Shown piece by piece: positions 17,475 through 28,182 of a DNA stretch of 64,000 nt. The DNA is from Pseudomonadota bacterium (lineage in GTDB: Bacteria > Pseudomonadota > Gammaproteobacteria > Burkholderiales > Burkholderiaceae_C): the NCBI GenBank assembly GCA_018241405.1, contig JAFEDY010000026.1:120986-184985 (forward strand). The letters run 5' to 3'. The position numbers and the translations under genes are program-made. How positions within the stretch are numbered: position 1 is the stretch's first letter; each line of letters opens with the position of its first letter. Below the pieces are notes generated by a model that made no database searches, was not told the origin of the DNA, and worked only from the letters and a program-made list of their open reading frames with translations.

Positions 17475-17891
17475 TCAATGGCTGGAGCAACCCGACTTGT
17501 GACCCTTGGGCGCCATGGGGGCATCACGATCCACGCCGGCGTCCTGCAGCCGCTCCAGGTAGCGCCGCCAGAGCTGCTCCTGGTCGCGCCCCAGCGCATA
17601 GAGGTAGTCCCAGGTGTAGATGCCGCTGTCGTGCCCGTCGGAAAAGCCCGGCTGTATGGCGTAGTTGCCCACCTGCGCCAGGCCTATGAGGGTCACGTCA
17701 CGCTTGCCGGTCTGCAGCACCTCCTGACCCGGGCCGTGGCCCATGACCTCGGCCGAGGGCGAATACACGCGCATCAGCTCGAAGGGGATGCGGAAATGCG
17801 CCCCATCGGAAAACACCACCTCCAGCACGCGCGACTGCTCATGCACCGTGATGGACTGGGGCGTGGGCGAACCCGCTGTCAAACCTGCCAT
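17475..17891 (-). CDS. DUF971 domain protein
   Basis: This 138-residue protein carries the DUF971 fold, also found at the N terminus of gamma-butyrobetaine hydroxylase. Residues 15-100 contain the LEVVFSDGAHFRIPFELMRVYSPSAEV core and the YAIQPGFSDGHDSGIYTWDYLY segment typical of the family. The tail ends GHKSGCSSH, a possible metal-binding end. The ATG at 17891 is preferred over an in-frame GTG at 17900. It is placed first in the ubi block, upstream of ubiE. The function is not known; family members are often linked to iron-sulfur or redox genes. Confidence 0.9.
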   Translation of the reverse strand: MAGLTAGSPTPQSITVHEQSRVLEVVFSDGAHFRIPFELMRVYSPSAEVMGHGPGQEVLQTGKRDVTLIGLAQVGNYAIQPGFSDGHDSGIYTWDYLYALGRDQEQLWRRYLERLQDAGVDRDAPMAPKGHKSGCSSH

Positions 17892-17926
17892 GGCCTTCAC
17901 CTCATCTTTGCCATTTCCATTTCAAC

Positions 17927-17963
17927 CGACCGCCTGGCAAGCGCGGGCAGCTATCAATTAAGA
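17927..17963 (+). repeat. Hairpin repeat copy 3, coinciding with a stop codon
   Basis: The sequence CCTGGCAAGCGCGGGCAGCT then ATCAATTAAG matches the right half of the repeat; the left arm is decayed. Its ATCAATTA tail contains the TAA stop (17958-17960, minus strand) of the HIT gene, so the repeat sets the end of that protein. Confidence 0.65.
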
Positions 17964-18404
17964 ACCAAGAAGCGCCATGTTTTCCAGGCGTTCGCACATC
18001 AGCGCATGAAAGTCCGGCAGGCGAGCGACCACCTCGGCCTCGCGCGCGCCGTCAGACTGGCGTTGCGGCGGCGCCCACACGGGCGCGGGGAAATGGCTGT
18101 CCCACGCATAGCGCGCGATCACATGCCAATGCAGGTGCGGCACCACGTTGCCCAGGCTGGCCAGGTTGACCTTGTCCGGAGCCAGCTGCTCGCGCAGCGC
18201 CTGTTCGACCAGGGCCACGGCCTCCATGCAGTGCTGGCGCTCAGGCGTCGAAAGGTCGGAGAACTCGGCCGCGTGGTCATTCCAGATCACGCGGTAGAAG
18301 GCGGGAAAGCCCGCCTCCTCGGCGCGGATCACGCGCAAACGCGCACCGCGCCAGATCAGCTGGCCGCCGTCGGCATCGCACAGGGGGCAGACGGGCGTCG
18401 TCAT
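17958..18404 (-). CDS. HIT family nucleotide hydrolase/transferase
   Basis: This 148-residue protein has the histidine triad motif HLHWHVIAR (about residues 90-98). The N terminus has a CPLC pair and an [10 protein letters not shown] strand, as in the HIT-like proteins of proteobacteria. HIT enzymes cleave nucleoside phosphoramidates or dinucleoside polyphosphates, but the substrate here is unknown. The start overlaps the stop of the upstream oxidoreductase gene (ATGA), so the two are coupled. Its stop codon lies in a copy of the hairpin repeat. Confidence 0.93.
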   Translation of the reverse strand: MTTPVCPLCDADGGQLIWRGARLRVIRAEEAGFPAFYRVIWNDHAAEFSDLSTPERQHCMEAVALVEQALREQLAPDKVNLASLGNVVPHLHWHVIARYAWDSHFPAPVWAPPQRQSDGAREAEVVARLPDFHALMCERLENMALLGS

Positions 18405-21400
18405 ACCAGCACCCGCTCGATGCCGCCGGCGTTGGCGCGCGCCACGTACTCGGGCATCCAGTTCTCGCCCAGGATCTGCTTGGCCATCTCGATGACGATG
18501 TAGTCGGCCTCGAGCAGCCCGGTGTGCAGATCGTCCTGGTAGCGCGAGATGCCCTGCAGGCAGCTGGGGCAGCTGGTCAGGATCTTGATGTTGTCCTGCG
18601 CGCCGACGGCGCCGCTGCTGCGCAGTTGCGCCTCGCCCTTTCGGATCTCCTCGGTCTTGCGAAAGCGCACCTGGGTCGAGACGTCGGGGCGCGTGACACC
18701 CAGCGTGCCCGATTCGCCGCAGCAGCGCTCGCTCTTCAGCACCTTGTCGCCCACCAGCGCCCGCACGGTCGCCATGGAGTCACCCTGCTTCATGGGGTTG
18801 TGGCAGGGCTCGTGGTACAGGTAGCCGCCCTGGCCCGCCGCAAGCGTAATGCCCTTTTCGAGCAGGAATTCGTGGATATCGACGATGCGGCTGCCGGGGA
18901 AGATCTTGTCGAACTCATAGCCCTGCAGCTGGTCGTAGCAGGTACCGCAGGACACCACCACGGTCTTGATATCCAGGTAGTTCAGCGTATTGGCCACGCG
19001 GTGGAACAGCACGCGGTTGTCGGTGATCATCTTCTCGGCCTTGTCCGACTGGCCGCTCCCGCGCTGCGGATAGCCGCAGCACAGGTAGCCGGGCGGCAGC
19101 ACCGTCTGCACGCCGGCATGCCACAGCATGGCCTGCGTGGCCAGGCCCACCTGGCTGAACAAGCGCTCCGAGCCGCAGCCGGGGAAATAGAACACCGCCT
19201 CGGACTCGCTGCTGGCCTTCGGGTCGCGGATGATGGGTACGTAGTCCTTGTTCTCTATGTCCAGGAGCGCGCGCGCCGTCTTCGTCGGCAGGCCGCCGGG
19301 CAGCTTCTTGTTGACGAAGTGGATCACCTGCTCCTTGAGGGGCGCCGTGCCCACGGTGGCCGGCGGGCGTGCGGTCTGTGCGCGGCTCACGCTGCGCAGC
19401 GCATCGACGGCCAGGCGCTGGGCCTTGAAGCCGACGTTGACCATGCCGGCGCGCAGCACATTGATGGCGCGCGGGTCGGTGGCGTTGAGCATGGCCATGG
19501 CCAGCTTGTTGCCGGGGCGCCAGCTCTTCTTGTCCATCTTGACCAGCAGGCTGCGCATGGCCATGGTGACGTCACCGAAGTCGATATTGACCGGGCAGGG
19601 GCTGAGGCAACGGTGGCAGATGGTGCAGTGGTCGGCCACGTCCTCGAATTCCTGCCAGTGGTGGCTGGACACGCCGCGGCGCGTCTGCTCCTCGTACAAA
19701 AAGGCCTCGGCCAGGAGCGACGTGGCCAGGATCTTGTTGCGCGGGCTGTACAGCAGGTTGGCGCGCGGCACATGGGTGGAGCACTCGGGCTTGCACTTGC
19801 CGCAGCGCAGGCAGTCCTTGACGCTGGCGACGATGCTGCCGATGTCGCTCTGCTGCATGATGATGGACTCGTAGCCCATCAGGCCGAAGCTCGGCGTGTA
19901 GGCGTTGGTGAGATCCGCAAAATGCAGCGATGTCCGCGTCTTGTTTTTAGCCGGATGGGCCTGCAACGCTTTGGCTACAAGCGCTGGCAGCTCTTGATTA
20001 CGTAGCAGCTTGCCCCAGTTGAAGCGGCCCTGGGGATCGACCTTGCGCTTGTATTCGGCAAAGGGAGCCAGCTCCTCGTCGGTCAAGAATTCGAGCTTGG
20101 TGATGCCGATGCCATGCTCGCCCGAGATCACGCCATCCAGGCTGCGCGCCAGCATCATGATGCGGCCCACGGCCTCGTGCGCGGTCTGCAGCATCTCGTA
20201 GTCGTCACTGTTGACAGGGATGTTGGTGTGCACATTGCCGTCGCCTGCATGCATGTGCAGCGCCACCCAGACGCGGCCCTTGAGCACCTTCTGGTGGATG
20301 GCGGCGGCCTCCTGCAGGATGGGCTCGAAGGCGGCGCCCACGAAGATGTCGGCCAGCGGCTGGCGCAGCTGGCTCTTCCAGCTGGCGCGCAGCGAATGGT
20401 CCTGCAGCTGCGGGAACAGGCCGGCCACGTTGTCCAGCCAGCCCTGCCACAGCGCGCGCACATCGGCCAGCAGCGCCTGCGCCTGGGCCACGCGATCGCC
20501 CAGCAGTTCACGTGCAGGAATCCCCTGGGCGTCGCCCTGCTTGGCGCACGGCAGGTCGGGGCGCGCCAGGAAGTCCTGCAGCGCGTCGCACAGCGCCAGC
20601 TTGTTGCGCAGGGACAGCTCGATGTTGATGCGCTCTATGCCGTCGGTGTATTCGGCCATGCGCGGCAGCGGAATCACCACGTCCTCGTTGATCTTGAAGG
20701 CGTTGGTGTGCTTGGAGATCGCCGCCGTGCGCTTGCGGTCGAGCCAGAACTTCTTGCGCGCCTCGGCGCTCACGGCCGTGAAGCCCTCGCCGTCGCGCGA
20801 ATTGGCAATGCGCACCACCTCGGCCGTGGCGCGGGCCACGGCATCGGGGTCGTCGCCCACGATGTCGCCGATCAGCACCATCTTTGGCAGGCGGCCTGCG
20901 CCCTTCTTGCTCTTGGTGGCGTAGCCCACGGCTTTGAGGTAGCGGTCGTCCAGGTGCTCCAGGCCGGCGAGCAGCACGCCCGAGCGTTTCTGTTCGGCGA
21001 ACATGAAGTCCTTGATCTCGACGATGCTGGGCACCGCCAGTTTTGCCGAGCCGAAGAATTCGAGGCACACGGTGCGCGTGTGCTCGGGCATGCGGTGCAC
21101 GATCCAGCGCGCGCTGGTGATCAGGCCGTCAGTGCCCTCCTTCTGCACACCGGGCAGGCCGGCGAGGAATTTGTCCGTCACGTCCTTGCCCAGGCCCTCC
21201 TTGCGGAAGGTCTTGCCGGGGATATCGAGGCGCTCGGCGCGGATCAAGGTCTTGCCATCGGCCTGGAAGTAGGCCAGCTCAAAGCTCGCCACCTCCACAT
21301 CGTGGATCTTGCCCAGGTTGTGGTTCAGGCGCGTGACTTCCAGCCACTCGGCGTCCGGCGTCACCATGCGCCAGCTCGCCAGGTTGTCGAGCGCCGTGCC

Positions 21401-22327
21401 CCACAGCACGGCCTTCTTGCCGCCGGCGTTCATGGCGATGTTGCCGCCTATGCAGCTGGCCTCGATGGAGGTCGGATCGACGGCGAACACGAAGCCGCCA
21501 CGCTCGGCCGCATCGGCCACGCGCTGGGTGACCACGCCGGCCTCGCTCCACACCGTGGGCACGTCGTGCTCCAGGCCCGGCAGGCGGCGCATTTCCACCT
21601 CGCTCAGGGCTTCGAGCTTTTCGGTGTTGATGACGGCGCTGCGCCAGGTCAGCGGAATGGCGCCGCCGGTGTAGCCCGTGCCGCCGCCGCGCGGGATGAT
21701 GGTCAGCTCCAGCGCGATGCAGGCCTTGACCAGCGCGGCCATCTCGGCCTCGGTGTCGGGCGTGAGCACGACGAAGGGGAATTCCACGCGCCAGTCGGTG
21801 GCGTCCGTCACGTGGGAAACGCGCGACAGCCCGTCGAACTTGATGTTGTCCTTGGCCGTGTGGCGCGCGAGCAGCTTGGCCACCTGCCGGCGCAGGCCCG
21901 CGACCTCGACCAGCGTGGCGTCGAACTCGGCGATGGCGCGCTTGGCGGCATCGACCAGCTGGCCCACGCGGCGGTCGCGCTCCAGGTTTTCGTCGGGCGT
22001 GCGGCGCTTGTCGATCTCGCCCATGCGGTGCTGCATGGCGTCCACCAGCATCTTGCGCCGGTCGGGTGACTGGATCAGGTCGTCCTGCAGATAGGGGTTG
22101 CGCTGCACGGCCCAGATGTCACCCAGCACCTCGTAAAGCATGCGCGCGGAGCGGCCCGTGCGGCGCTCGCGCCGCAGCAGGTCGAGCACGCCCCAGGCCT
22201 CATGGCCGAGCAGGCGGATGACGATTTCCCGGTCGGAAAACGAGGTGTAGTTGTAAGGAATTTCGCGCAGGCGCACGGGCTCGCTGCCCTGCGCTTGCAG
22301 CGCTGCCAGCGCTATCGGTGCATTCAT
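18401..22327 (-). CDS. FAD/FMN-binding oxidoreductase fused to Fe-S and CCG domains
   Basis: This 1308-residue protein joins modules that are separate subunits in glycolate or D-lactate oxidase. An N-terminal extension (1-170; DUF3683-like) is followed by an FAD-binding PCMH domain with [11 protein letters not shown] near residue 205 and a FAD-oxidase C domain (to about 760). Two 4Fe-4S motifs follow ([11 protein letters not shown] near 838, [12 protein letters not shown] near 900), then two cysteine-rich CCG domains (PGCGSERL and [11 protein letters not shown] near 1050-1085; HEPCHNP and CCGESG near 1170-1200). It likely oxidises a 2-hydroxy acid and feeds the quinone pool. Residues about 776-790 are encoded by a repeat copy. 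The substrate is not known. Confidence 0.92.
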   Translation of the reverse strand: MNAPIALAALQAQGSEPVRLREIPYNYTSFSDREIVIRLLGHEAWGVLDLLRRERRTGRSARMLYEVLGDIWAVQRNPYLQDDLIQSPDRRKMLVDAMQHRMGEIDKRRTPDENLERDRRVGQLVDAAKRAIAEFDATLVEVAGLRRQVAKLLARHTAKDNIKFDGLSRVSHVTDATDWRVEFPFVVLTPDTEAEMAALVKACIALELTIIPRGGGTGYTGGAIPLTWRSAVINTEKLEALSEVEMRRLPGLEHDVPTVWSEAGVVTQRVADAAERGGFVFAVDPTSIEASCIGGNIAMNAGGKKAVLWGTALDNLASWRMVTPDAEWLEVTRLNHNLGKIHDVEVASFELAYFQADGKTLIRAERLDIPGKTFRKEGLGKDVTDKFLAGLPGVQKEGTDGLITSARWIVHRMPEHTRTVCLEFFGSAKLAVPSIVEIKDFMFAEQKRSGVLLAGLEHLDDRYLKAVGYATKSKKGAGRLPKMVLIGDIVGDDPDAVARATAEVVRIANSRDGEGFTAVSAEARKKFWLDRKRTAAISKHTNAFKINEDVVIPLPRMAEYTDGIERINIELSLRNKLALCDALQDFLARPDLPCAKQGDAQGIPARELLGDRVAQAQALLADVRALWQGWLDNVAGLFPQLQDHSLRASWKSQLRQPLADIFVGAAFEPILQEAAAIHQKVLKGRVWVALHMHAGDGNVHTNIPVNSDDYEMLQTAHEAVGRIMMLARSLDGVISGEHGIGITKLEFLTDEELAPFAEYKRKVDPQGRFNWGKLLRNQELPALVAKALQAHPAKNKTRTSLHFADLTNAYTPSFGLMGYESIIMQQSDIGSIVASVKDCLRCGKCKPECSTHVPRANLLYSPRNKILATSLLAEAFLYEEQTRRGVSSHHWQEFEDVADHCTICHRCLSPCPVNIDFGDVTMAMRSLLVKMDKKSWRPGNKLAMAMLNATDPRAINVLRAGMVNVGFKAQRLAVDALRSVSRAQTARPPATVGTAPLKEQVIHFVNKKLPGGLPTKTARALLDIENKDYVPIIRDPKASSESEAVFYFPGCGSERLFSQVGLATQAMLWHAGVQTVLPPGYLCCGYPQRGSGQSDKAEKMITDNRVLFHRVANTLNYLDIKTVVVSCGTCYDQLQGYEFDKIFPGSRIVDIHEFLLEKGITLAAGQGGYLYHEPCHNPMKQGDSMATVRALVGDKVLKSERCCGESGTLGVTRPDVSTQVRFRKTEEIRKGEAQLRSSGAVGAQDNIKILTSCPSCLQGISRYQDDLHTGLLEADYIVIEMAKQILGENWMPEYVARANAGGIERVLV
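19957..20000 (+). repeat. Hairpin repeat copy 4, inside a coding region
   Basis: The sequence GGGCCTGCAACGCTTTGG then CTACAAGCGCTGGCAGCTCT follows the repeat pattern (left arm, spacer, AAGCGCTGGCAGCT) and lies within the 1308-residue oxidoreductase gene, read in the opposite direction. It encodes about residues 776-790, the linker between the FAD and Fe-S parts. Confidence 0.65.
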
Positions 22328-22431
22328 GGGGGGTCAACCTGGGTGGGGCGTGAGGCCCCAAGGCCGGAAATTCTATGCCACGGCCCGGGCGCTCGCCGCC
22401 CGCAGGCAAGAGCCACTACACCCCATCGGGA

Positions 22432-23661
22432 TCAGAACAGCACACGGCAGCGCAGCGTGCCCGGCACCTGGGCCAGCTTCTGCAGCGCCAGATCCGAGGA
22501 GCGCGCATCCAGGTCGATCACCACGTAGCCCACGGCCTCGTTGGTCTGCAGGTACTGGCCCGCAATGTTGATCTGGTTGTCCGACAGGATGCCGTTGATC
22601 TGCGACAGCACGCCCGGCACATTGCGGTGGATGTGCAGCAGGCGGTGCTTGCCCGGGTGCGCCGGCAGCGCCACCTCGGGGAAGTTGACCGACGAGGTGC
22701 TGGTGCCGTTGTCGCTGTAGCGCACCAGCTTTTCCGCCACCTCCAGGCCGATGTTGGCCTGCGCCTCCATGGTGGAGCCGCCAATGTGCGGCGTGAGGAT
22801 GACGTTGTCCAGCCCGCGCAGGGGCGAGACGAACTCGTCCTTGTTGCTCTTGGGCTCGACGGGGAACACGTCGACGGCCGCACCCAGCAGCTTCTTGTCT
22901 TTGATGGCCTGGGCCAGCGGCTCGATCTCGACCACCGTGCCGCGCGCGGCGTTGATGAGGATGGCGCCGGGCTTCATGGCGGCGATCTGCGCGGCGCCCA
23001 TCATCCACTGGGTGGAGGGCAGGTCGGGCACGTGCAGGCTGACGATGTCGCTTTGCGCCAGCAGGTCGTTCAGGCTGGCCGCCTGGCGCGCATTGCCCAG
23101 CGGCAGCTTGGCGACCACGTCGTGGAAGAGCACCTGCATGCCCAGGCCCTCGGCCAGCACCGACAGCTGCGTGCCGATGGAGCCATAGCCCACGATGCCC
23201 AGGGTCTTGCCGCGGATCTCGTAGGCGTTGGTGGCGCTCTTGAGCCAGCCGCCGCGGTGCGCCACGGCGTTCTTCTCGGGAATGCCGCGCAGCAGCAGGA
23301 TGGCCTCGGCCAGCACCAGCTCGGCCACCGAGCGGGTGTTGGAGTACGGCGCGTTGAACACTGCAATGCCACGCTCGCGCGCCGCGTTCAGGTCCACCTG
23401 GTTGGTGCCAATGCAGAAGCACCCCACGGCCACCAGCTTGTGCGCGTGCGCAAACACCTCGGCCGTGAGCTGGGTGCGCGAGCGTATGCCCACGAAGTGC
23501 ACGTCCGCGATCTTCCTGCGCAGCTCCTCGCCCTCCAGCGCGCCGGGCAGCAGCTCGATCTGCGTGTAGCCGGCGGCGCGCAGCACCTCGGCGGCGCTTT
23601 CGTGCACGCCTTCGAGCAACAGGAACTTGATCTTGCTTTTATCCAGGGAGGTCTTGGGCAT
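22432..23661 (-). CDS. serA: D-3-phosphoglycerate dehydrogenase
   Basis: This 409-residue enzyme oxidises 3-phosphoglycerate to phosphohydroxypyruvate, the first step of serine synthesis. The NAD-binding domain has GIVGYGSIGTQ (about 156-166), and the catalytic elements include IRSRTQLT, NAARGTVVEIE and the C-terminal HIGGSTMEAQ. The last 75 residues form an ACT domain (HRNVPGVLSQINGILSD) that senses serine in the short SerA class. Length matches E. coli SerA (410). It is transcribed away from ugpB across a 326-bp gap. Confidence 0.97.
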   Translation of the reverse strand: MPKTSLDKSKIKFLLLEGVHESAAEVLRAAGYTQIELLPGALEGEELRRKIADVHFVGIRSRTQLTAEVFAHAHKLVAVGCFCIGTNQVDLNAARERGIAVFNAPYSNTRSVAELVLAEAILLLRGIPEKNAVAHRGGWLKSATNAYEIRGKTLGIVGYGSIGTQLSVLAEGLGMQVLFHDVVAKLPLGNARQAASLNDLLAQSDIVSLHVPDLPSTQWMMGAAQIAAMKPGAILINAARGTVVEIEPLAQAIKDKKLLGAAVDVFPVEPKSNKDEFVSPLRGLDNVILTPHIGGSTMEAQANIGLEVAEKLVRYSDNGTSTSSVNFPEVALPAHPGKHRLLHIHRNVPGVLSQINGILSDNQINIAGQYLQTNEAVGYVVIDLDARSSDLALQKLAQVPGTLRCRVLF

Positions 23662-23987
23662 GGCGTGGCAATCCAGGGCTGGCGCCTGCGGCAGGGCATG
23701 AAATAGGGGGCCGCAAAGGAAACAGACGGCCTATTGTGCAGTGCACCATGATGCCCGGCCTACGGGCGATGGCATATCCATGCTTGCGATAGCGCCAAAA
23801 ACCGCGTCCAAACGCGCAGATTCGCACACAAAGTATTACGTCAATGTCACAATTTGGTCTTACCGCCCGCTGGCGGGTTTCCCCGGTTGTTGCTGCGTTT
23901 TTGGCATGCGACAACGCCACCACGCTGTCATGAAGCGCCTGCACCATTGCTGCCTTCATGTCTTTTGTCCATCAACAAGGAGTACCC
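23662..23987. other. Divergent intergenic region serA-ugpB
   Basis: A 326-bp gap with no gene. It must hold the promoters of serA and of the ugp operon. I see a small CCCGC/GCGGG hairpin followed by TTT near 23866-23880. TGTCAC (23845-23850) and CTGTCAT (23925-23931) resemble Pho-box half sites, but no properly spaced pair exists. The AAGGAG ribosome-binding site of ugpB ends the region. Confidence 0.5.
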
Positions 23988-25301
23988 ATGCAATTCAAAC
24001 AACTGGGATTGGCCGCTTGCCTGTTCGCTACCGGCCTGACGGCACAGGCACAGACCGAGATCCAGTGGTGGCATTCGATGACCGCCGTGAACAACGAGTG
24101 GGTCAACGACCTGGCCCGGCAGTTCAACGAGAGCCAGAAGGACTTCAAGGTCGTGCCGACCTACAAGGGCTCCTACCCCGAAAGCATGACGGCTGCCATC
24201 GCCTCATTCCGCGCGGGCAATTCGCCGCACATCCTGCAGGTGTTCGAGGTGGGCACGGCCACCATGATGGCCAGCAAAGGCGCCACCGTGCCCGTGGGCA
24301 AGGTCATGAAGGACGCGGGCGCGGACTTCAACCCCGGCGCCTACATCCCCGCCGTGGCGGCCTACTACACGGCGCCCGACGGGCAGATGCTGAGCTTCCC
24401 CTTCAACAGCTCGACCACGGTGGCCTACTACAACAAGGACGCCTTCAAGAAGGCGGGCCTGAACCCCGACAAGCTGCCCACCACCTGGCCCGAGGTGTTC
24501 GAGGCCGCCAAGAAGCTCAAGGCCAGCGGCCACAGCTGCCCCATGACGCTGGCCTGGCAGGGCTGGACGCAGCTCGAATCCTTCTCGGCATGGCACAACG
24601 TGGAATTTGCCACGCACAAGAACGGCCTGGCGGCCGACGGCTACAAGGCGCGCCTGAAGATCAATTCGCCGCTGCACGTGCGCCATATCGACAACCTGGC
24701 GCAAGCGGCCAAGAACGGTGAATTCGTCTACCGCGGGCGCAACGCCGACGCCCAGGCCTCTTTCACGTCCGGCGAATGCGCCATGATCCAGACCTCCTCG
24801 GGCTACTACGGCGACGTGGCCAAGAACGCCAAGTTCGCCTATGGTCTTGCCCCCCTGCCCTATTACCCGGATGTGAAGGGCGCGCCGCAGAACACCGTGA
24901 TCGGCGGCGCCTCGCTGTGGGTCATGTCCGGCAAGAAGCCCGAGGAATACAAGGCCGTGGCCAAGTTCTTCGAGTTCCTGTCGCAGACCAAGGTACAGGC
25001 CGCCAGCCACCAGCGCACGGGCTATCTGCCCATCACCATGGCGGCCTTCGAGCTGACGGACAAATCGGGCTTCTACCAGAAGAACCCCGGCACCGACGTG
25101 GCGGTGAACCAGATGATCCGCAAGGTGACCGACAACTCGCGCGGTATCCGCCTGGGCAACTACCTGCAGATCCGCACCATCGAAGACGAGGAGCTGGAGC
25201 AGGTCTGGGCCGGCAAGAAGACCGGCAAGCAGGCGCTGGACGCCATCGTCACGCGCGGCGACGAGCTGCTGGCGCGCTTCGAGAAGTCGTACAAGAAGTA
25301 A
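23988..25301 (+). CDS. ugpB: Glycerol-3-phosphate ABC transporter, periplasmic binding protein UgpB
   Basis: This 437-residue periplasmic binding protein should capture sn-glycerol-3-phosphate or glycerophosphodiesters. The signal peptide (residues 1-22, ending TAQAQ) is cleaved before TEIQWWHSM, the conserved start of mature UgpB. The family segments NEWVNDLARQFNESQ, FPFNSSTTVAYYNKDAFKKAG and GGASLWVMSGKKPEE are present. The ATG at 23988 is fixed by AAGGAG seven bases upstream. It is the first gene of ugpBAECQ; a terminator-like hairpin in the gap to ugpA would allow more UgpB than membrane subunits. Confidence 0.96.
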   Translation: MQFKQLGLAACLFATGLTAQAQTEIQWWHSMTAVNNEWVNDLARQFNESQKDFKVVPTYKGSYPESMTAAIASFRAGNSPHILQVFEVGTATMMASKGATVPVGKVMKDAGADFNPGAYIPAVAAYYTAPDGQMLSFPFNSSTTVAYYNKDAFKKAGLNPDKLPTTWPEVFEAAKKLKASGHSCPMTLAWQGWTQLESFSAWHNVEFATHKNGLAADGYKARLKINSPLHVRHIDNLAQAAKNGEFVYRGRNADAQASFTSGECAMIQTSSGYYGDVAKNAKFAYGLAPLPYYPDVKGAPQNTVIGGASLWVMSGKKPEEYKAVAKFFEFLSQTKVQAASHQRTGYLPITMAAFELTDKSGFYQKNPGTDVAVNQMIRKVTDNSRGIRLGNYLQIRTIEDEELEQVWAGKKTGKQALDAIVTRGDELLARFEKSYKK

Positions 25302-25322
25302 GTCACTCGCACCGCCAACCCC

Positions 25323-25359
25323 ACCGCACGCAGGCCCAAGCGGCCCGCGGCGGTTTTTT
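25323..25359 (+). terminator. Leaky terminator between ugpB and ugpA
   Basis: ACCGC (25323-25327) pairs with GCGGT (25350-25354), with an inner GGCC/GGCC stem, and six T follow (25354-25359). It sits 22-58 bases after ugpB, where many ABC operons reduce transcription beyond the abundant binding protein. The stem is short, so it is offered with caution. Confidence 0.45.
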
Positions 25360-25372
25360 GTTAGAGCGTACC

Positions 25373-26254
25373 ATGGAAAAACGTGTCCTCTTTCGCTCCG
25401 CCTGGCTGCCCTGGGTGCTGATTGCGCCGCAGCTGGCCATCATCGGCGTGTTTTTCTTCCTGCCCGCAGGCCAGGCCGTGCTGCAGTCCTTCCAGCTCGA
25501 AGACGCCTTCGGCATGAGCCGCGAATGGGTGGGGCTGGAGAACTTCCGCCAGCTGCTGACCAACCCCGACTATCTCGGCTCGTTCCAGCGCACCGCCCTG
25601 TTCTCGGTGCTGGTGGCGGGCATTGGCATCGTGCTGGCGCTGGCGCTGGCCATTTTTGCCGACCGCATCGTGCGCTTTGCCATGGTCTACAAGACCCTGC
25701 TCATCGTGCCCTACGCCGTGGCGCCGGTGATTGCGGGCGTGCTGTGGGTGTTCCTGTTTTCGCCCTCGATCGGCGTCGCCACCTACTACCTGGGGCGCCT
25801 GGGCATCACCTGGAACCACCTGATGAACGAGAACCAGGCCATGGCGCTCATCGTGCTGGCCTCGGTGTGGAAGCAGATCTCGTACAACTTCCTGTTCTTC
25901 CTGGCGGGGCTGCAGTCGATTCCGAAGGCGCTGATCGAGGCCGCCTCCATCGACGGCGCCGGCCCCTGGCGGCGCTTCTGGAACATCCAGCTGCCGCTCC
26001 TGTCGCCCACCACCTTCTTCCTGCTGGTGATCAACATCGTCTACGCGTTCTTCGACACCTTCGGCATCATCGACGCCGCCACGCAGGGGGGGCCGGGGCA
26101 ATCGACCTCCATCCTGGTCTACAAGGTGTACCTGGACGGTTTCAAGGCGCTGGACCTGGGCGGCTCGGCCGCGCAGTCCGTCATCCTGATGCTCATCGTG
26201 GTGACGCTGACCGTGATCCAGTTCCGCTACGTCGAGAAAAAAGTCCAATACTGA
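25373..26254 (+). CDS. ugpA: Glycerol-3-phosphate ABC transporter permease UgpA
   Basis: This 293-residue inner-membrane permease has six helices and the EAA loop that docks to the ATPase ([21 protein letters not shown], about residues 200-220). It pairs with UgpE to form the channel for glycerol-3-phosphate. Helix 1 ([19 protein letters not shown]) follows a short basic start. The ATG at 25373 is fixed by this conserved N terminus. ugpE begins 7 bp after the stop. Confidence 0.96.
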   Translation: MEKRVLFRSAWLPWVLIAPQLAIIGVFFFLPAGQAVLQSFQLEDAFGMSREWVGLENFRQLLTNPDYLGSFQRTALFSVLVAGIGIVLALALAIFADRIVRFAMVYKTLLIVPYAVAPVIAGVLWVFLFSPSIGVATYYLGRLGITWNHLMNENQAMALIVLASVWKQISYNFLFFLAGLQSIPKALIEAASIDGAGPWRRFWNIQLPLLSPTTFFLLVINIVYAFFDTFGIIDAATQGGPGQSTSILVYKVYLDGFKALDLGGSAAQSVILMLIVVTLTVIQFRYVEKKVQY

Positions 26255-26261
26255 GGCCCCC

Positions 26262-27110
26262 ATGGTTGACCGCAATCCCTGGCTGACTTTCCTCTCGCAC
26301 GCCGTGCTGGTGCTGGGCGTGGCCATCGTCGCCTTTCCGCTCTACCTGGCGCTCGTCGCCTCCACGCACACGGCCGAAGCCATCGTGCAGTCGCCCATGC
26401 CGCTCTTGCCCGGCAGCCACCTGTGGGAGAACTACCGCGACGCCCTCATCGGCTCGGGCAAGCTCGGCTCCACCACCAACGTGGTGCACATGATGTGGGT
26501 GAGCTTCGTCGTCGCCATGAGCATCACGCTGGGCAAGATCGCCATCTCGCTGCTGTCGGCGTTTGCCATCGTGTACTTCCGCTTCCCGTTCAAGATGCTG
26601 TGCTTCTGGGCCATCTTCATCACGCTGATGCTGCCCGTGGAGGTGCGCATCCTGCCGACCTACAAGGTGGTGGCCGACCTGGGGCTGCTCAACAGCTACG
26701 CCGGCCTGTCGCTGCCGCTCATCGCCTCGGCCACGGCCACGTTTTTGTTCCGCCAGTTCTTCCTGACCGTGCCCGACGAGCTGGTGGAGGCCGCGCGCAT
26801 CGACGGCGCCGGGCCCATGCGCTTCTTCAAGGACATTCTGGTGCCGCTGTCGCGCACCTCGATCGCGGCGCTGTTCGTGATCCAGTTCATCTACGGCTGG
26901 AACCAGTACCTGTGGCCGCTCCTGATGACCACCAGCGAGGACATGTACCCGGTGGTCATAGGCATCAAACGCATGCTGGCCGGCGGCGAGGCCGCCGTGG
27001 ACTGGAACATCGTCATGGCCACCGCCATCCTGGCCATGCTGCCGCCCACGCTGGTGGTGATGCTGATGCAGAAGTGGTTCGTCAAGGGTCTGGTGGATAC
27101 CGAAAAATAA
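26262..27110 (+). CDS. ugpE: Glycerol-3-phosphate ABC transporter permease UgpE
   Basis: This 282-residue permease is the partner of UgpA. Six helices are visible, and the EAA loop reads [17 protein letters not shown] (about residues 175-191). The [19 protein letters not shown] segment and a C-terminal [12 protein letters not shown] are typical of UgpE. A 61-bp gap with a hairpin repeat copy separates it from ugpC. Confidence 0.96.
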   Translation: MVDRNPWLTFLSHAVLVLGVAIVAFPLYLALVASTHTAEAIVQSPMPLLPGSHLWENYRDALIGSGKLGSTTNVVHMMWVSFVVAMSITLGKIAISLLSAFAIVYFRFPFKMLCFWAIFITLMLPVEVRILPTYKVVADLGLLNSYAGLSLPLIASATATFLFRQFFLTVPDELVEAARIDGAGPMRFFKDILVPLSRTSIAALFVIQFIYGWNQYLWPLLMTTSEDMYPVVIGIKRMLAGGEAAVDWNIVMATAILAMLPPTLVVMLMQKWFVKGLVDTEK

Positions 27111-27123
27111 GCCAAATCCACAT

Positions 27124-27164
27124 ACAAGCGTCTACTGACAAGCGCTAGCAGCTATTAATTTCAT
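27124..27164 (+). repeat. Hairpin repeat copy 5
   Basis: This copy lies between ugpE and ugpC. ACAAGCGTCTACTGACAAGC then GCTAGCAGCTATTAATTTCAT is among the best-kept copies of the right half. It sits inside an operon, so it is transcribed as part of the ugp message. Confidence 0.8.
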
Positions 27165-27171
27165 TGCAACC

Positions 27172-28179
<1,008 letters not shown>

Positions 28180-28182
28180 GCG

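Noticed and set aside
22285..22327. Possible further hairpin repeat at the start of the 1308-residue gene
   Set aside because: It has GCGCT-rich words, but the CAGCTAT tail and arm spacing are missing; likely chance in Ala/Leu codons.
23845..23931. Pho box upstream of ugpB
   Set aside because: TGTCAC and CTGTCAT occur, but not as an 11-base direct repeat; not strong enough to call phosphate control.
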